Below, in pieces: positions 53,923-64,000 of a DNA stretch of 64,000 bases. The notes beneath the pieces are model-generated. The model worked only from the letters and a program-made list of their open reading frames with translations. It was not told the origin of the DNA and made no database searches. Source of the DNA: Plantago ovata. Taxonomy: Eukaryota; Streptophyta; Magnoliopsida; Lamiales; Plantaginaceae. A program made the position numbers and the translations under genes. Position 1 is the stretch's first letter; every line of letters starts with the position of its first letter. The stretch is taken from positions 85,050,753 to 85,114,752 of the forward strand of contig CM051456.1 in the NCBI GenBank assembly GCA_028274465.1. The letters run 5' to 3'.

Positions 53923-55248
53923 GTGAAAAGACTAGTTATCGGGATTATTATCCCCATAATAGTCTCTCCACATGTCAGACAGGAGATCCTGTTGCCGCTG
54001 GATGATCTGTTGTTGTTCCCACATTACCTGCCTCTCCTCTCGGCGATGCTCCTCAATCATCTCCCAATCGCAGTTGCGCTGGGCAATGTGCCCGTCAAGG
54101 TCATGTCGCATTCCTTGGACAGTAGTGGTCAAGGCTGCAACACTATCAGTGATATGGGCCCGAAAATCAGAGAAGTCAAAACCTTGAGACCCATGTGGTG
54201 CTCAAGGCGGTGCATGTGGTGCTCTATGGACAAAAGGAATATCCGGGATAGGGGCTCGGCCATCATCATCTTCCATAGCATCCTCATAATCATTTTCATT
54301 ATTTGAATCAGTCGGTTGGAAGGGTGCTTCCACATCAGCAGCAGCAGCCGTGGGGTTCTTCATTTGATACCTAGTCAGTTGCACATCAATAGTCGAAGGT
54401 GAAAGGGCAGCGACCTCCCAATCTCCCTCATCAATGTCCTCGACCCCGTAATATTTGCAGTAGGCAGTGATGAAGCTCGGAAAAATGAAGGGCTTCTTCT
54501 TCTTCTCCCAATGGCGCTCATACTCGGCATACATGATGTGACCGATGTCGATTTGATGCTTGTCTATCAAGCAGTAGAGGAGCTCGGCATAATACGGTTG
54601 TATCCAAGTGTCATTCATTCTGGGGATCAAGTTGAAAATGCAAAATTTCATGACCACCTTAGCCTCGATGCTAAGGTCACTCTGACGGATTCGTGCAGGT
54701 TGTGCTCCGGTATCTGGATACCTATACTCCCTGTTGCAGATCACATCTGTAATGTCACTTCCGATCCCCCTAGTGGCCCTTGAATATTCATAGGAGTGGT
54801 TGCTTCTTGTGAACTCCCGTTCCCCAAGATGGATGAAGGCAGAAATTGAGGCCGGCGTCCATGGTACTATTACGCCCCGAACGAGTACCCCCTCCTTCTC
54901 CTCATGATCAGTGTATCCAGCATAGAATTCATGAAGGAGGCTCGTATTGTACCCTTTGAACCCGTTAGAAGTATACCAAACTCAATTCCTTCTCCTCGCC
55001 AGACCGGAAAGTGTCCTATACCCTGCTTGGTGAGCTACTTCATCCGGAATATCTATCCTTTTGTCCGGTATAATCAATCGTCCACCTTGAGCTAGCTCCG
55101 CTTCGAGCCTTTGTCGGACATCTATTGCGGCTAGAGACAACTCGTACAGCTCGTGGGAAGGTTGGGAGCTTGATGCTACCCCCTTACCCTTCTTGCTTGA
55201 GCCAGCTTTCTTCGATCCTCGTGGAGCCATGATTCCTACAAACAACAA
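53923..55248 (-). pseudogene. Extra ORF of Athila-3, plant 'putative transposon protein' (Transposase_32)-like, broken
   Basis: Read right to left. A basic start (MAPRGSKKAGSSKKGKG) is followed by helices, then a core with MKFCIFNLIPRMND, YAELLYCLIDKHQIDIGHIMYAE and KKKPFIFPSFITAYCKYYGVE, the pattern of the plant family catalogued as putative plant transposon protein. An acidic tail and a Gln-rich coiled-coil-like end (MWEQQQIIQRQQDLLSDMW) close it. It is expected in the third-ORF position of Athila-type elements, next to the 3' region. About three breaks. Its biochemical role is not known to me; the family name does not prove transposase activity. Confidence 0.7.
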
Positions 55249-56069
55249 TTAGTATCTTGTATGACACAAAACAGACTTATGCATATGCAAATGCAAGAGC
55301 GAACATACGAGCGATATTTACAATAATCGAACTCCTCAAAAAACCTCCATGTCTAGTCTAGCTACTTCAACATGCAACATATCAATGTAACTACTACATG
55401 CACATATTACATTATGCTCTTGCTAGACAACCAATAGCCTTGAATCATAAGGCTCAATTCATACCATAGTAGCAAAAAATCTAGCATCATAAATCCTCAA
55501 CTTCATCAATCATGCATTCTACCAACATGCCCATCATTATCACATCAACAAACACAAGTTTAATCATGGAATGAAAGGAAAAGATACATTGCATAACAAG
55601 ATATAGATATCTAATAGCAAAATTCTCAAACCATCAAACCAAGCATAAGTGAACATGCAATTGATAGTGAATAACGTTTCTAATCACACAAATCATCAAT
55701 CCATACATCATACAAACTTAATTGAAGCATAAATCCAAAAAAAACCCAAATTTGAAAAATTAGGGTTCATGTGAGATTACCTCAAATCCGAAGATTGAAT
55801 GAACTAGGAATAAATTTATTCGGATAAAAAGAAAGAGCACGTAATGGGCTTCGATTGAAGCTAAAGAACACACAATTTGATGGAGTAATGAAGATTTTAT
55901 GCAGGATTAAAGAGATTTTGAAAATTTGGGAATTTTTTGGAGTAATATGAAGGAGATGAAGAAAAATGAAGAAAATGGGGGCTAGCCCCGTTTTTCATTC
56001 TGCTGGACGTGGGGCGAGTCGCCCCGGGTGTGGGGCGAGTCGCCCCGTGCGGGGAGAATCGCCCCGCAC
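55249..56069 (-). other. Non-coding part of Athila-3 upstream of the extra ORF
   Basis: Collinear with 21565-22385 of Athila-2, AT-rich, no gene, ending in a GC-rich dyad cluster (56008-56069). Athila-4 is inserted within that cluster. Confidence 0.75.
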
Positions 56070-57554
56070 TGATGATGTCGTTTTTTCACCAATTAAATTT
56101 GTTTGTATCCAAAGAACACTTATTCACTACACAAAAGATTTAGTGCAACGGTAAGATGTTCCCGAGTGTCGTTCTCTTGGGACCTAACGTAGCTTTGTTT
56201 AGTGCGTAACAATTGTAATCAACCAACAAGCAAGTTTGTGTGATTAAACCAAGCACTCATGCAAATCAGAAACTATCAAGTGGAAGATGAAATCAAATAG
56301 AGAAAGATGTTGGTGGTAGCTTAGTGGACATGACAAACCATGGGTTACAACTTGCTATCATGCTATGAACATTTAAACATACAATAGAGAAGTATTAATT
56401 GACCACAAAGTTGTCACACGCTTTGCATTCGAAAATACGGAAGTGGCTACTCCCAATTGTATGGATGATCTAGAAGTATTAAGCGACCATAAGGGCTGTC
56501 ACTACCTTGTATTCGAAGATTTGTAATTGGCTACTTTAGATCTTACGCAATGGTTCAAAGCACAACAAGCATAATCATAACCCTAGCTATCATGTCCACA
56601 TTCTACCACCAACAATCGTGAAATTAGCTACTCATAACGGATCTTGAAACAAACAACATCATATATGAATAACAATAACAAACATTCATAATCAGAATCA
56701 AAATAAGGAGAATTGATACAAGTTACCACCGATTGTCACGAGACGGTGGAATGCCCAAATCTCACGGATCAAGATACAATGAAGATGAAATTGGATGTAA
56801 TCACGTCTTTCTTGATGATAATCAAGCCTCTAGATAATGGGTCTGAGCTATGGAGCTTCAAAGAGCTCTCCCCAGCAATTACAAAGTGAAAGGAATGAGA
56901 AAAAATAACTGAAAATCGAGTTTTAATGCCAAAATCGCGATCCGGATCTGAGTCCAAGCGAAGGGCTTGGCTACTGTCAAGCGCTTAGCTTGGCAAGCGA
57001 AGGGCTTGACAGGGGCCAAGCGCTTCGCCTGGAATTCCAGTGAATCTGCCCAGAATTTCCGCCTGACTTTAACTCGCTCTACAGGGCTCATACGATGTCG
57101 GATCGGAGCGTGTAATATACCGTTGGATAACTCTTTGAGTTAGCTACGCGTGGAAGTTGGTTCGAGGTCAATAAAATGCTATATGAAAAAGTTATGGCCC
57201 AAATGGCTAGGCTGTGTCAATCATAAACACTTGAACGACTCCAAAACTTCCACCCGAACTTTTGAATTTGCTTCCAAGGTAAGGCTAAGTTCTCAAAAAT
57301 GTGATTATTGGCTTAACTCGAACTAAGGACACTCACGAAAATGTCCACGGAGATCAAGGAACTTCAACAGGGTCATTTTTCATCCAAAATGCTTCGTTTT
57401 TAGCTCCAAAAACACCGTTTCGTACCTAAGTGCCTGAAAATGCAAAAAACACAAAACGTGACACTATTTTACAAAACTAACCAAAAAACAAGGCTAAAAG
57501 GTAGCAAAAGAAGGTAAAAAAGACAAGATGAACGCGTCAAAAATACGTTCATCA
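56070..57554 (-). repeat. LTR 1 of Athila-4
   Basis: 1,485 bases; distant relative of the other Athila LTRs (shared AATTTGTTTGTA-CCAAAG block near its start). Dyad-rich segment at 56953-57032 built on AAGCGCTT/CAAGCG words. I see no clear TATA box. Confidence 0.9.
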
Positions 57555-59420
57555 AACTCCCCAAACCAAACCTTTGCTTGTCCTCAAGCAACAAACTATC
57601 CTAAATGCAACACAAAAGAAGTCTCATGCCAAGTAAACTGAACTAATCTATTGAATCTACCAAATGCTTATGAATAAAACCATATGAACATGACATGCAA
57701 GTAGGTTGAAGAATGCCTTGATTGCGAATATACACATTCTCATGTGCACCTTGTTAAGCAAATGAGTCTCTCATAACATCTTCTACCTGGACCTGGTCAG
57801 TGACGACACAATGATGCATATTATCATACTACAATTGGCCCGTGCCTATGAAACCGAGGGCTTACTACTGTTCACCAAGCGAGACTTTTCCTCAAGAGAA
57901 GGCGAACCAATACTGGCTCTCATCAAACGAAGGTGGGTTCCCTAGAAAGATAACACTCCCCTATTCTACCCAGACTCTCAATGAATGAGTCTCCTTCAAC
58001 CACTTCTTGAATAGCAAGACGAGGGTGGTCAAGAACAGGCCTTGGACAAAGGCGACACGAAACGAAAGATAGAATTTACAACTCGATAACTTCACAATAA
58101 CAAATATTTACATGACACTTGACACTTTACTAGACTGCTTTTTGGCTTGCAACGACCCTTCTTTTGCTTTTTGGGTCTTATTCTTTATTTCCTTTTTTTT
58201 TTTTCTTTTCTCTTTTGTTTTTTATATTTCTTTTTCTTTTCTTCTTCTTTTCTTTTTCTCTTTCTTTTTTTTTTTTTATATAGGGGCAAGCAGCAGTACT
58301 AAGTGTCAAAAACACCTCCCCAAACCTATTCGAAAGAATAGGTTGGGACACAAAACAAAAAGAAAAAGAAAAAGAAAACTTTACAACGACTCAAAGACGA
58401 AAGACAAGTATAACGAAGCAACCCCCTCCCCAAACCTATTCGATAGAATAGGTCTACTACAAGGAATCACACACCTCACACTACCTCCTTCCTAGGCATT
58501 TGGCAATCTCTAATCGAGGTGAAGAACTTGTCGCCTCTTACGTACATAATTACACGGGTTACAACCATAGACTCAAACGTGCATCATTTCATAAGGCCAT
58601 CGTGAACCGCAGCAGAAGAAACACCACTCAAGGTGATGTCGAGACTACTAAGCTTAACTAGTGCACATGCGAATGTGACAAACAAAGCGAGACAAGCCTC
58701 AAACTACTTGCAAAGTGATGCAACATATGATCAATGGTCATAAACACTTAGTCTACTCAATAAAAAAGTTCAAAAGACTTGGCAATAAACTCCACACACA
58801 GCAACGTGCAACAACTAATCTAGGGATGATATGCATGCAAAAACTGAAAAACACGACAAATCACAAGAACTTGAGCTGACAACAGGCATGTACGAAACCA
58901 AAAGAGCACATAGTACTGAAAATCCAATGACCCCTCCCCAAACCTAAACTTTTGCTTGTCCTCGAGTAAAATAAAGTTGACAAGAAAGGAAAAATTGGAT
59001 TGAAAGTACACTTCCCTGATATAAAGGTTCGTGTCCAACTCCTATAAAAAAGTAGTACCTGAAAAGACTCAAGAAACAAGTGAAAACGGGTGCGCAAAGG
59101 TGAGAAGAATGGAAAAACGAGGAAAATCTGGGTACAGGGTCCAGGCGGACTGCTTGGCGGGAGCCAAGCGGTCCGCTTGTCAAGCGGAGCGCTTGGGAGG
59201 CTCCAGGCGCTCCGCTTGAAATTCCAGTAAACTTTTTGATTTACTAAAGATTCAAGCGGACCGCTTGGCTCTGTTTCCAGATTTTCGATGTCTTTTCCTA
59301 TCTTAATCACCTAAGGCACCAAGACAAACACTAGACTAAACGACAAAAGGCTCACAGGCCACAACTACAAAAGCAATAAAAAAGAAAAACTAAACTACAT
59401 GCAAAGAAATACCACAAAGG
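57555..59420 (-). other. 3' non-coding region of Athila-4, unit 1
   Basis: No gene. Purine tract (58155-58280), 22-base hairpin at 58323-58344 and its variant with GATA loop at 58433-58453, a PPT-like run at about 58931-58945, and a dyad cluster at 59140-59275 with AAGCGG...CCGCTT units. Same order as in Athila-1. Confidence 0.8.
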
Positions 59421-60200
59421 TTATCCATTATCAAATGGGAACGAATCTCGTGCATTCGTTCCATTACTCCTTGCATCTTGGGAACCATCTTTGGCTCCTC
59501 TCCTCAAGTCCTCAAGCAAATCGATGATTCCCTGAAAATAAAAATCAACTAAATTAACAAAATCAAAATCTAAGAAATAACTAAAGGAATTAGAGGGAAA
59601 ATAAAAAGAAAAAAGTGGATCAAAACTCCGGAAATAGCTTTCTATGCAAGTCCTCTCTAGGATGAACGTGTATGTCTCTTCTCCCGCGCAAACCATCTCA
59701 GAAATATCCAAGCCGGTTAGTTCCGGAATCAGTCCATCTTCAAGTAATGGTGTGCAAACAACGCTTGAATCTGAAGAGGATTCATCAATTTGCTCTTCAT
59801 CTTTATCAACTATGGAAACTTCCGGTGGTGAGGTGGCGAAGCGAGACGTCCATGGCATGAAACGCATAGAATTCCAACGCAGAAAACTATTAGCTATTTC
59901 ATTCCAGGCTCTCAATGATCCTTCTAGGTGATACGTAAGCCATTCCTTAGCCGGTCCTCTCATAGCTCCACCAAACGTGCATATGCAAATATGTTCAGGT
60001 GATAGAAGAATTCTCTCCTCATTCATACAAGGAAGCCTCAACACACTGAACTCAAATGTCTCCAAGAATTCTTTAGGATTCCCAAATCCATCGTATGTGG
60101 GAAGGATGGAGTAGTACGAAGGGTCGACATAAAAATTCTTGCAAGCTTTATCCAAGGCTATACAAGACCTTCCAGGTTTTCCATACAACAACTGGAACAA
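59421..60200 (-). pseudogene. gag remnant of Athila-4
   Basis: Open stretch of 259 codons on the minus strand. FVDPSYYSILPTYDGFGNPKEFLETFEF and AKEWLTYHLEGSLRAWNEIANSFLRW match the front of the Athila/Tat gag core (the WLxxLPxGS-W-F pattern). It then drifts into an acidic, Ser-rich segment and a Phe-rich end without a zinc knuckle. It is a reduced fossil of gag; no protease or pol follows. The partial copy at 63850-64000 in unit 2 starts the same way. Confidence 0.65.
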
Positions 60201-60472
60201 ATGCTTCTATAAGCATCTCCATCATTGTCCCCACCAGCTTCACAATGCAAGTCATTCATGAAATCCTAAACACACAAAGACAAGCCCAAAAGGAGTAGTT
60301 CCGCAACAAAAGCAAAAAGCTATACTATGATATATACAAAACTCAACCAAGAGCACAAGCACACAAAGTAACAAAGAAATAGGGGGAAAGAAATGAGATA
60401 AGAAAGTGAAGTTGGTAAGAAACAAAAGTTAAACACTAAACCAGAGTTAAGTCCCCGGCAATGGCGCCAAAT
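60201..60472 (-). other. Leader and primer-binding site of Athila-4
   Basis: Non-coding; tRNA-Asp-type primer site at 60451-60470 (plus strand), two bases from the LTR. Confidence 0.8.
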
Positions 60473-61955
60473 TGATGATGTCGTTTTTTCACCAATTAAA
60501 TTTGTTTGTAGCCAAAGAACACTTATTCACTACACAAAAGATTTAGTGCAGCGGTAAGATGTTCCCGAGTGTCGTTCTCTTGGGACCTAACGTAGCTTTG
60601 TTTAGTGCGTAACAATTGTAATCAACCAACAAGCAAGTTTGTGTGATTAAACCAAGCACTCATGCAAATCAGAAACTATCAAGTGGAAGATGAAATCAAA
60701 TAGAGAAAAATGTTGGTGGTAGCTTAGTGGACATGACAAACCATGGGTTACAACTTGCTATCATGCTATGAACATTTAAACATACAATAGAGAAGTATTA
60801 ATTGACCACAAAGTTGTCACATGCTTTGCATTCGAAAATACGGAATTGGCTACTCCCAATTGTATGGATGATCTAGAAGTATTAAACGACCATAAGGGCT
60901 GTCACTACCTTGTATTCGAAGATTTGTAATTGGCTACTTTAGATCTTACGCAATGGTTCAAAGCACAACAAGCATAATCATAACCCTAGCTATCATGTCC
61001 ACATTCTACCACCAACAATTGTGAATTAGCTACTCATAACGGATCTTGAAACAAACAACATCATATATGAATAACAATAACAAACATTCATAATCAAAAT
61101 CAAAATAAGGAGAATTGATACAAGTTACCACCGATTGTCACGAGACGGTGGAATGCCCAAATCTCACGGATCAAGATACAATGAAGATGAAATTGGATGT
61201 AATCACGTCTTTCTTGATGATAATCAAGCCTCTAGATAATGGGTCTGAGCTATGGAGCTTCAAAGAGCTCTCCCCAGCAATTACAAAGTGAAAGGGATGA
61301 GAAAAAATAACTGAAAATCGAGTTTTAATGCCAAAATCGCGATCTGGATCTGAGTCCAAGCGAAGGGCTTGGCTTCTGTCAAGTGCTTAGCTTGGCAAGC
61401 GAAGGGCTTGACAGGGGCCAAGCGCTTCGCCTGGAATTCCAGTGAATCTGCCCAGAATTTTTTCCTGATTTTAACTCGCTCTACAGGGCTCATACGATGT
61501 CGAATCGGAGCGTGAAATATACCGTTGGATAACTCTTTGAGTTAGCTACGCGTGGAAGTTGGTTTGTGGTCAATAAAATGCTGTATGAAAAAGTTATGGC
61601 CCAAATGGCTAGGCTGTGTCAACCATAAACACTTGAACGACTCCAAAACTTCCACCGAAACTTTGAATTTGCTTCCAAGGTAAGGCTAAGTTCTCAAAAA
61701 TGTGAGTATTGGCTTAACTCGAACTAAGGACACTCACGAAAATGTCCACGGAGATCAAGGAACTTCAACGGGGTCATTTTTCATCCAAAATGCTTCGTTT
61801 TTAGCTCCAAAAACACCGTTTCGTACCTAAGTGCCTGAAAATGCAAAAAACACAAAACGTGACACTATTCTACAAAACTAACCAAAAGACAAGGCTAAAA
61901 GGTAGCTAAAGAAGGTAAAAAAGACAAGATGTACGCGTCAAAAATACGTTCATCA
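60473..61955 (-). repeat. LTR 2 of Athila-4 (shared between two internal units)
   Basis: Near-identical to 56070-57554. It has a primer site on its left and a polypurine tract on its right, so it serves as 5' LTR of unit 1 and 3' LTR of unit 2. Dyads at 61355-61434. Confidence 0.9.
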
Positions 61956-64000
61956 AACTCCCCAAACCAAACCTTTGCTTGTCCTCAAGCAACAAACTAT
62001 CCTAAATGCAACACAAAAGAAGTCTCATGCCAAGTAAACTGAACTAATCTATTGAATCTACCAAATGCTTATGAATAAAACCATATGAACATGACATGCA
62101 AGTAGGTTGAAGAATGCCTTGATTGCGAATATACACATTCTCATGTGCACCTTGTTAAGCAAAGGAGTCTCTCATAACATCTTCTACCTGGACCTGGTCA
62201 GTGACGACACAATGATGCATATTATCATACTACAATTGGCCTGTGCCTATGAAACCGAGGCCTTACTACTGTTCACCAAGCGAGACTTTTCCTCAAGAGA
62301 AGGCGAACCAATACTGGCTCTCATCAAACGAAGGAGGGTTCCCTAGAAAGATAACACTCCCCTATTCTACCCAGACTCTCAATGAATGAGTCTCCTTCAA
62401 CCACTTCTTGAATAGCAAGACGAGGGTGGTCAAGAACAGGCCTTGGACAAAGGCGACACGAAACGAAAGATAGAATTTACAACTCGATAACTTCACAATA
62501 ACAAATATTTACATGACACTTGACACTTTACTAGACTGCTTTTTGGCTTGCAACGACCCTTCTTTTGCTTTTTGGGTTTTATTCTTTATTTCCTTCTTTT
62601 TTTTTTTCTTTTCTCTTTTTTTTTATATTTCTTTTTCTTTTCTTCTTCTTTTCTTTTTCTCTTTCTTTTTTTTTTTTTATATAGAAGCAAGCAGCAGTAC
62701 TAAGTGTCAAAAACACCTCCCCAAACCTATTCGAAAGAATAGGTTGGGACACAAAACAAAAAGAAAAAGAAAAGAAAACTTTACAACGACTCAAAGACGA
62801 AAGACAAGTATAACGAAGCAACCCCCTCCCCAAACCTATTCGATAGAATAGGTCTACTACAAGGAATCACACACCTCACACTACCTCCTTCCTAGGCATT
62901 TGGCAATCTCTAATCGAGGTGAAGAACTTGTCGCCTCTTACGTACATAATTACACGGGTTACAACCATAGACTCAAACGTGCATCATTTCATAAGGCCAT
63001 CGTGAACCGCAGCAGAAGAAATACCACTCAAGGTGATGTCGAGACTACTAAGCTTAACTAGTGCACATGCGAATGTGACAAACCAAGCGAGACAAGCCTC
63101 AAACTACTTGCAAAGTGATGCAACATATGATCAATGGTCATAAACACTTAGTCTACTCAATAAAAAAGTTCAAAAGATTTGGCAATAAACTCCACACACA
63201 ACAACGTGCAACAACTAATCTAGGGATGATATGCATGCAAAAACTGAAAAACACGACAAATCACAAGAACTTGAGCTGACAACAGGCATGTACGAAACCA
63301 AAAGAGCACATAGTACTGAAAATCCAATGACCCCTCCCCAAACCTAAACTTTTGCTCGTTCTCGAGTAAAGAAAAGTTGACAAGAAAGGAAAAATTGGAT
63401 TGAAAGTACACTTCCCTGATATAAAGGTTCGTGTCCAACTCCTATAAAAAAGTAGTACCTGAAAAGACTCAAGAAACAAGTGAAAACGGGTGCGCAAAGG
63501 CGAGAAGAATGGAAAAAACGAGGAAAATCTGGGTACAGGGTCCAGGCGGACCGCTTGGCGGGAGCCAAGCGGTCCGCTTGTCAAGCGGAGCGCTTGGGAG
63601 GCTCCAGGCGCTCCGCTTGAAATTCCAGTAAACTTTTTGATTTACTGAAGATTCAAGCGGACCGCTTGGCCCTTCCAAGCGCTTCGCTTGGCTCTGTTTC
63701 CAGATTTTCGATGTTTTTTCCTATCTTAATCACCTAAGGCACCAAGACAAACACTAGACTAAACGAATCACGATAAAAAGCTCACAGGCCACAACTACAA
63801 AAGCAATAAAAAAGAAAAACTAAACTACATGCAAAGAAATACCACAAAGGTTATCCATTATCAAATGGGAACGAATCTCGTGCATTCGTTCCATTACTCC
63901 TTGCATCTTGGGAACCATCTTTGGCTCCTCTCCTCAAGTCCTCAAGCAAATCCATGATTCCCTGAAAATAAAAATCAACTAAATTAACAAAATCAAAATC
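61956..64000 (-). mobile_element. Athila-4, second internal unit (runs off the window)
   Basis: Near-identical to 57555-59600: purine tract 62580-62685, hairpins 62724-62745 and 62833-62853, dyads 63540-63695 with one extra unit (63670-63691), and the start of the gag remnant at the window edge. Its other LTR would lie beyond 64000. Confidence 0.88.

Larger units (their letters stand above)
51193..56069 (-). mobile_element. Athila-3, Athila-type element, 3' part
   Basis: Minus-strand element inserted in LTR B after GATCC (51188-51192). Its 3' LTR (51193-52395), 3' non-coding region and extra ORF (53923-55248) are visible. It is cut by Athila-4 at 56069, and the rest, with its 5' LTR, is outside the window. 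It is closest to Athila-2 in the ORF region and shares the hairpins, purine tract and dyads of the other Athila types. Confidence 0.88.
56070..61955 (-). mobile_element. Athila-4, short non-autonomous Athila-type element, first unit
   Basis: LTRs 56070-57554 and 60473-61955 (TGATGATGTCG...GTTCATCA) around a 2.9-kb internal region with only a gag remnant. The tRNA-Asp-type primer site (plus strand GTCCCCGGCAATGGCGCCAA, 60451-60470) and polypurine tract (57555-57566) are intact. RT, RNase H and integrase are absent. The right LTR is directly followed by a second internal copy, so this is part of an LTR-internal-LTR-internal tandem. LTRs are nearly identical by eye (around 1-2% different), so it is young. 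It is inserted in Athila-3 after CGCAC. Confidence 0.88.

Noticed and set aside
59421-60200. A host gene on the minus strand between two identical LTRs
   Set aside because: It contains the Athila/Tat gag-core pattern and starts again in the second tandem unit; it is a gag remnant.

Overview
The window looks like a stretch of repeat-rich nuclear DNA from a flowering plant, probably a eudicot (the eudicot part is a guess). I found no host gene, rRNA gene or functional tRNA gene. Almost every base can be assigned to a nest of mobile elements of plant-restricted lineages: Tekay/Del-type Ty3/gypsy chromoviruses, Athila-type Ty3/gypsy elements primed by tRNA-Asp, an Angela/Tork-type Ty1/copia element, and three DNA transposons (hAT, PIF/Harbinger, Mutator-like).

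Layout. 1-7917: internal region and 3' LTR of chromovirus A on the plus strand; its LTR carries a 636-bp hAT element (4924-5559). 7918-30437: the start of a second chromovirus unit, A', split inside its primer-binding site by Athila-1 (7927-29776, minus strand). Athila-1 is itself split by Athila-2 (13906-26214, minus strand, gag-protease only), which carries a nearly whole PIF/Harbinger transposon (16262-20297). 30438-51192: chromovirus B with a truncated 5' LTR, an extra ORF ahead of gag, and an Angela-type copia element (34490-45412) inserted between gag and pol. The copia leader holds a Mutator-like element (36651-37713) and a four-hairpin array (38391-38541). 51193-56069: 3' part of Athila-3 (minus), inserted in the LTR of B. 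56070-64000: Athila-4, a short non-autonomous element in an LTR-internal-LTR-internal tandem, inserted in Athila-3.

Insertion order can be read from target-site duplications. The chromoviruses are oldest; Athila-1, copia, hAT and Athila-3 came next; then Athila-2, the Mutator-like element and Athila-4; then Harbinger inside Athila-2. The LTR elements are fossils with broken reading frames. Harbinger has one in-frame stop in each of its two genes.

The most unusual signals are non-coding. (1) The copia leader has four hairpins at 45-46-nt spacing with an identical seven-base loop and stems that change in a compensatory way. (2) The Athila-type elements carry GC-rich dyad clusters at fixed places; one subfamily has replaced their sequence while keeping the symmetry. 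(3) Every Athila-type 3' region has a pair of identical hairpins, each running into a copy of the polypurine-tract sequence. (4) The chromovirus LTR pairs a ribosomal-protein-gene-like promoter block with a tRNA-like A/B-box segment. Identities quoted are estimates by eye.
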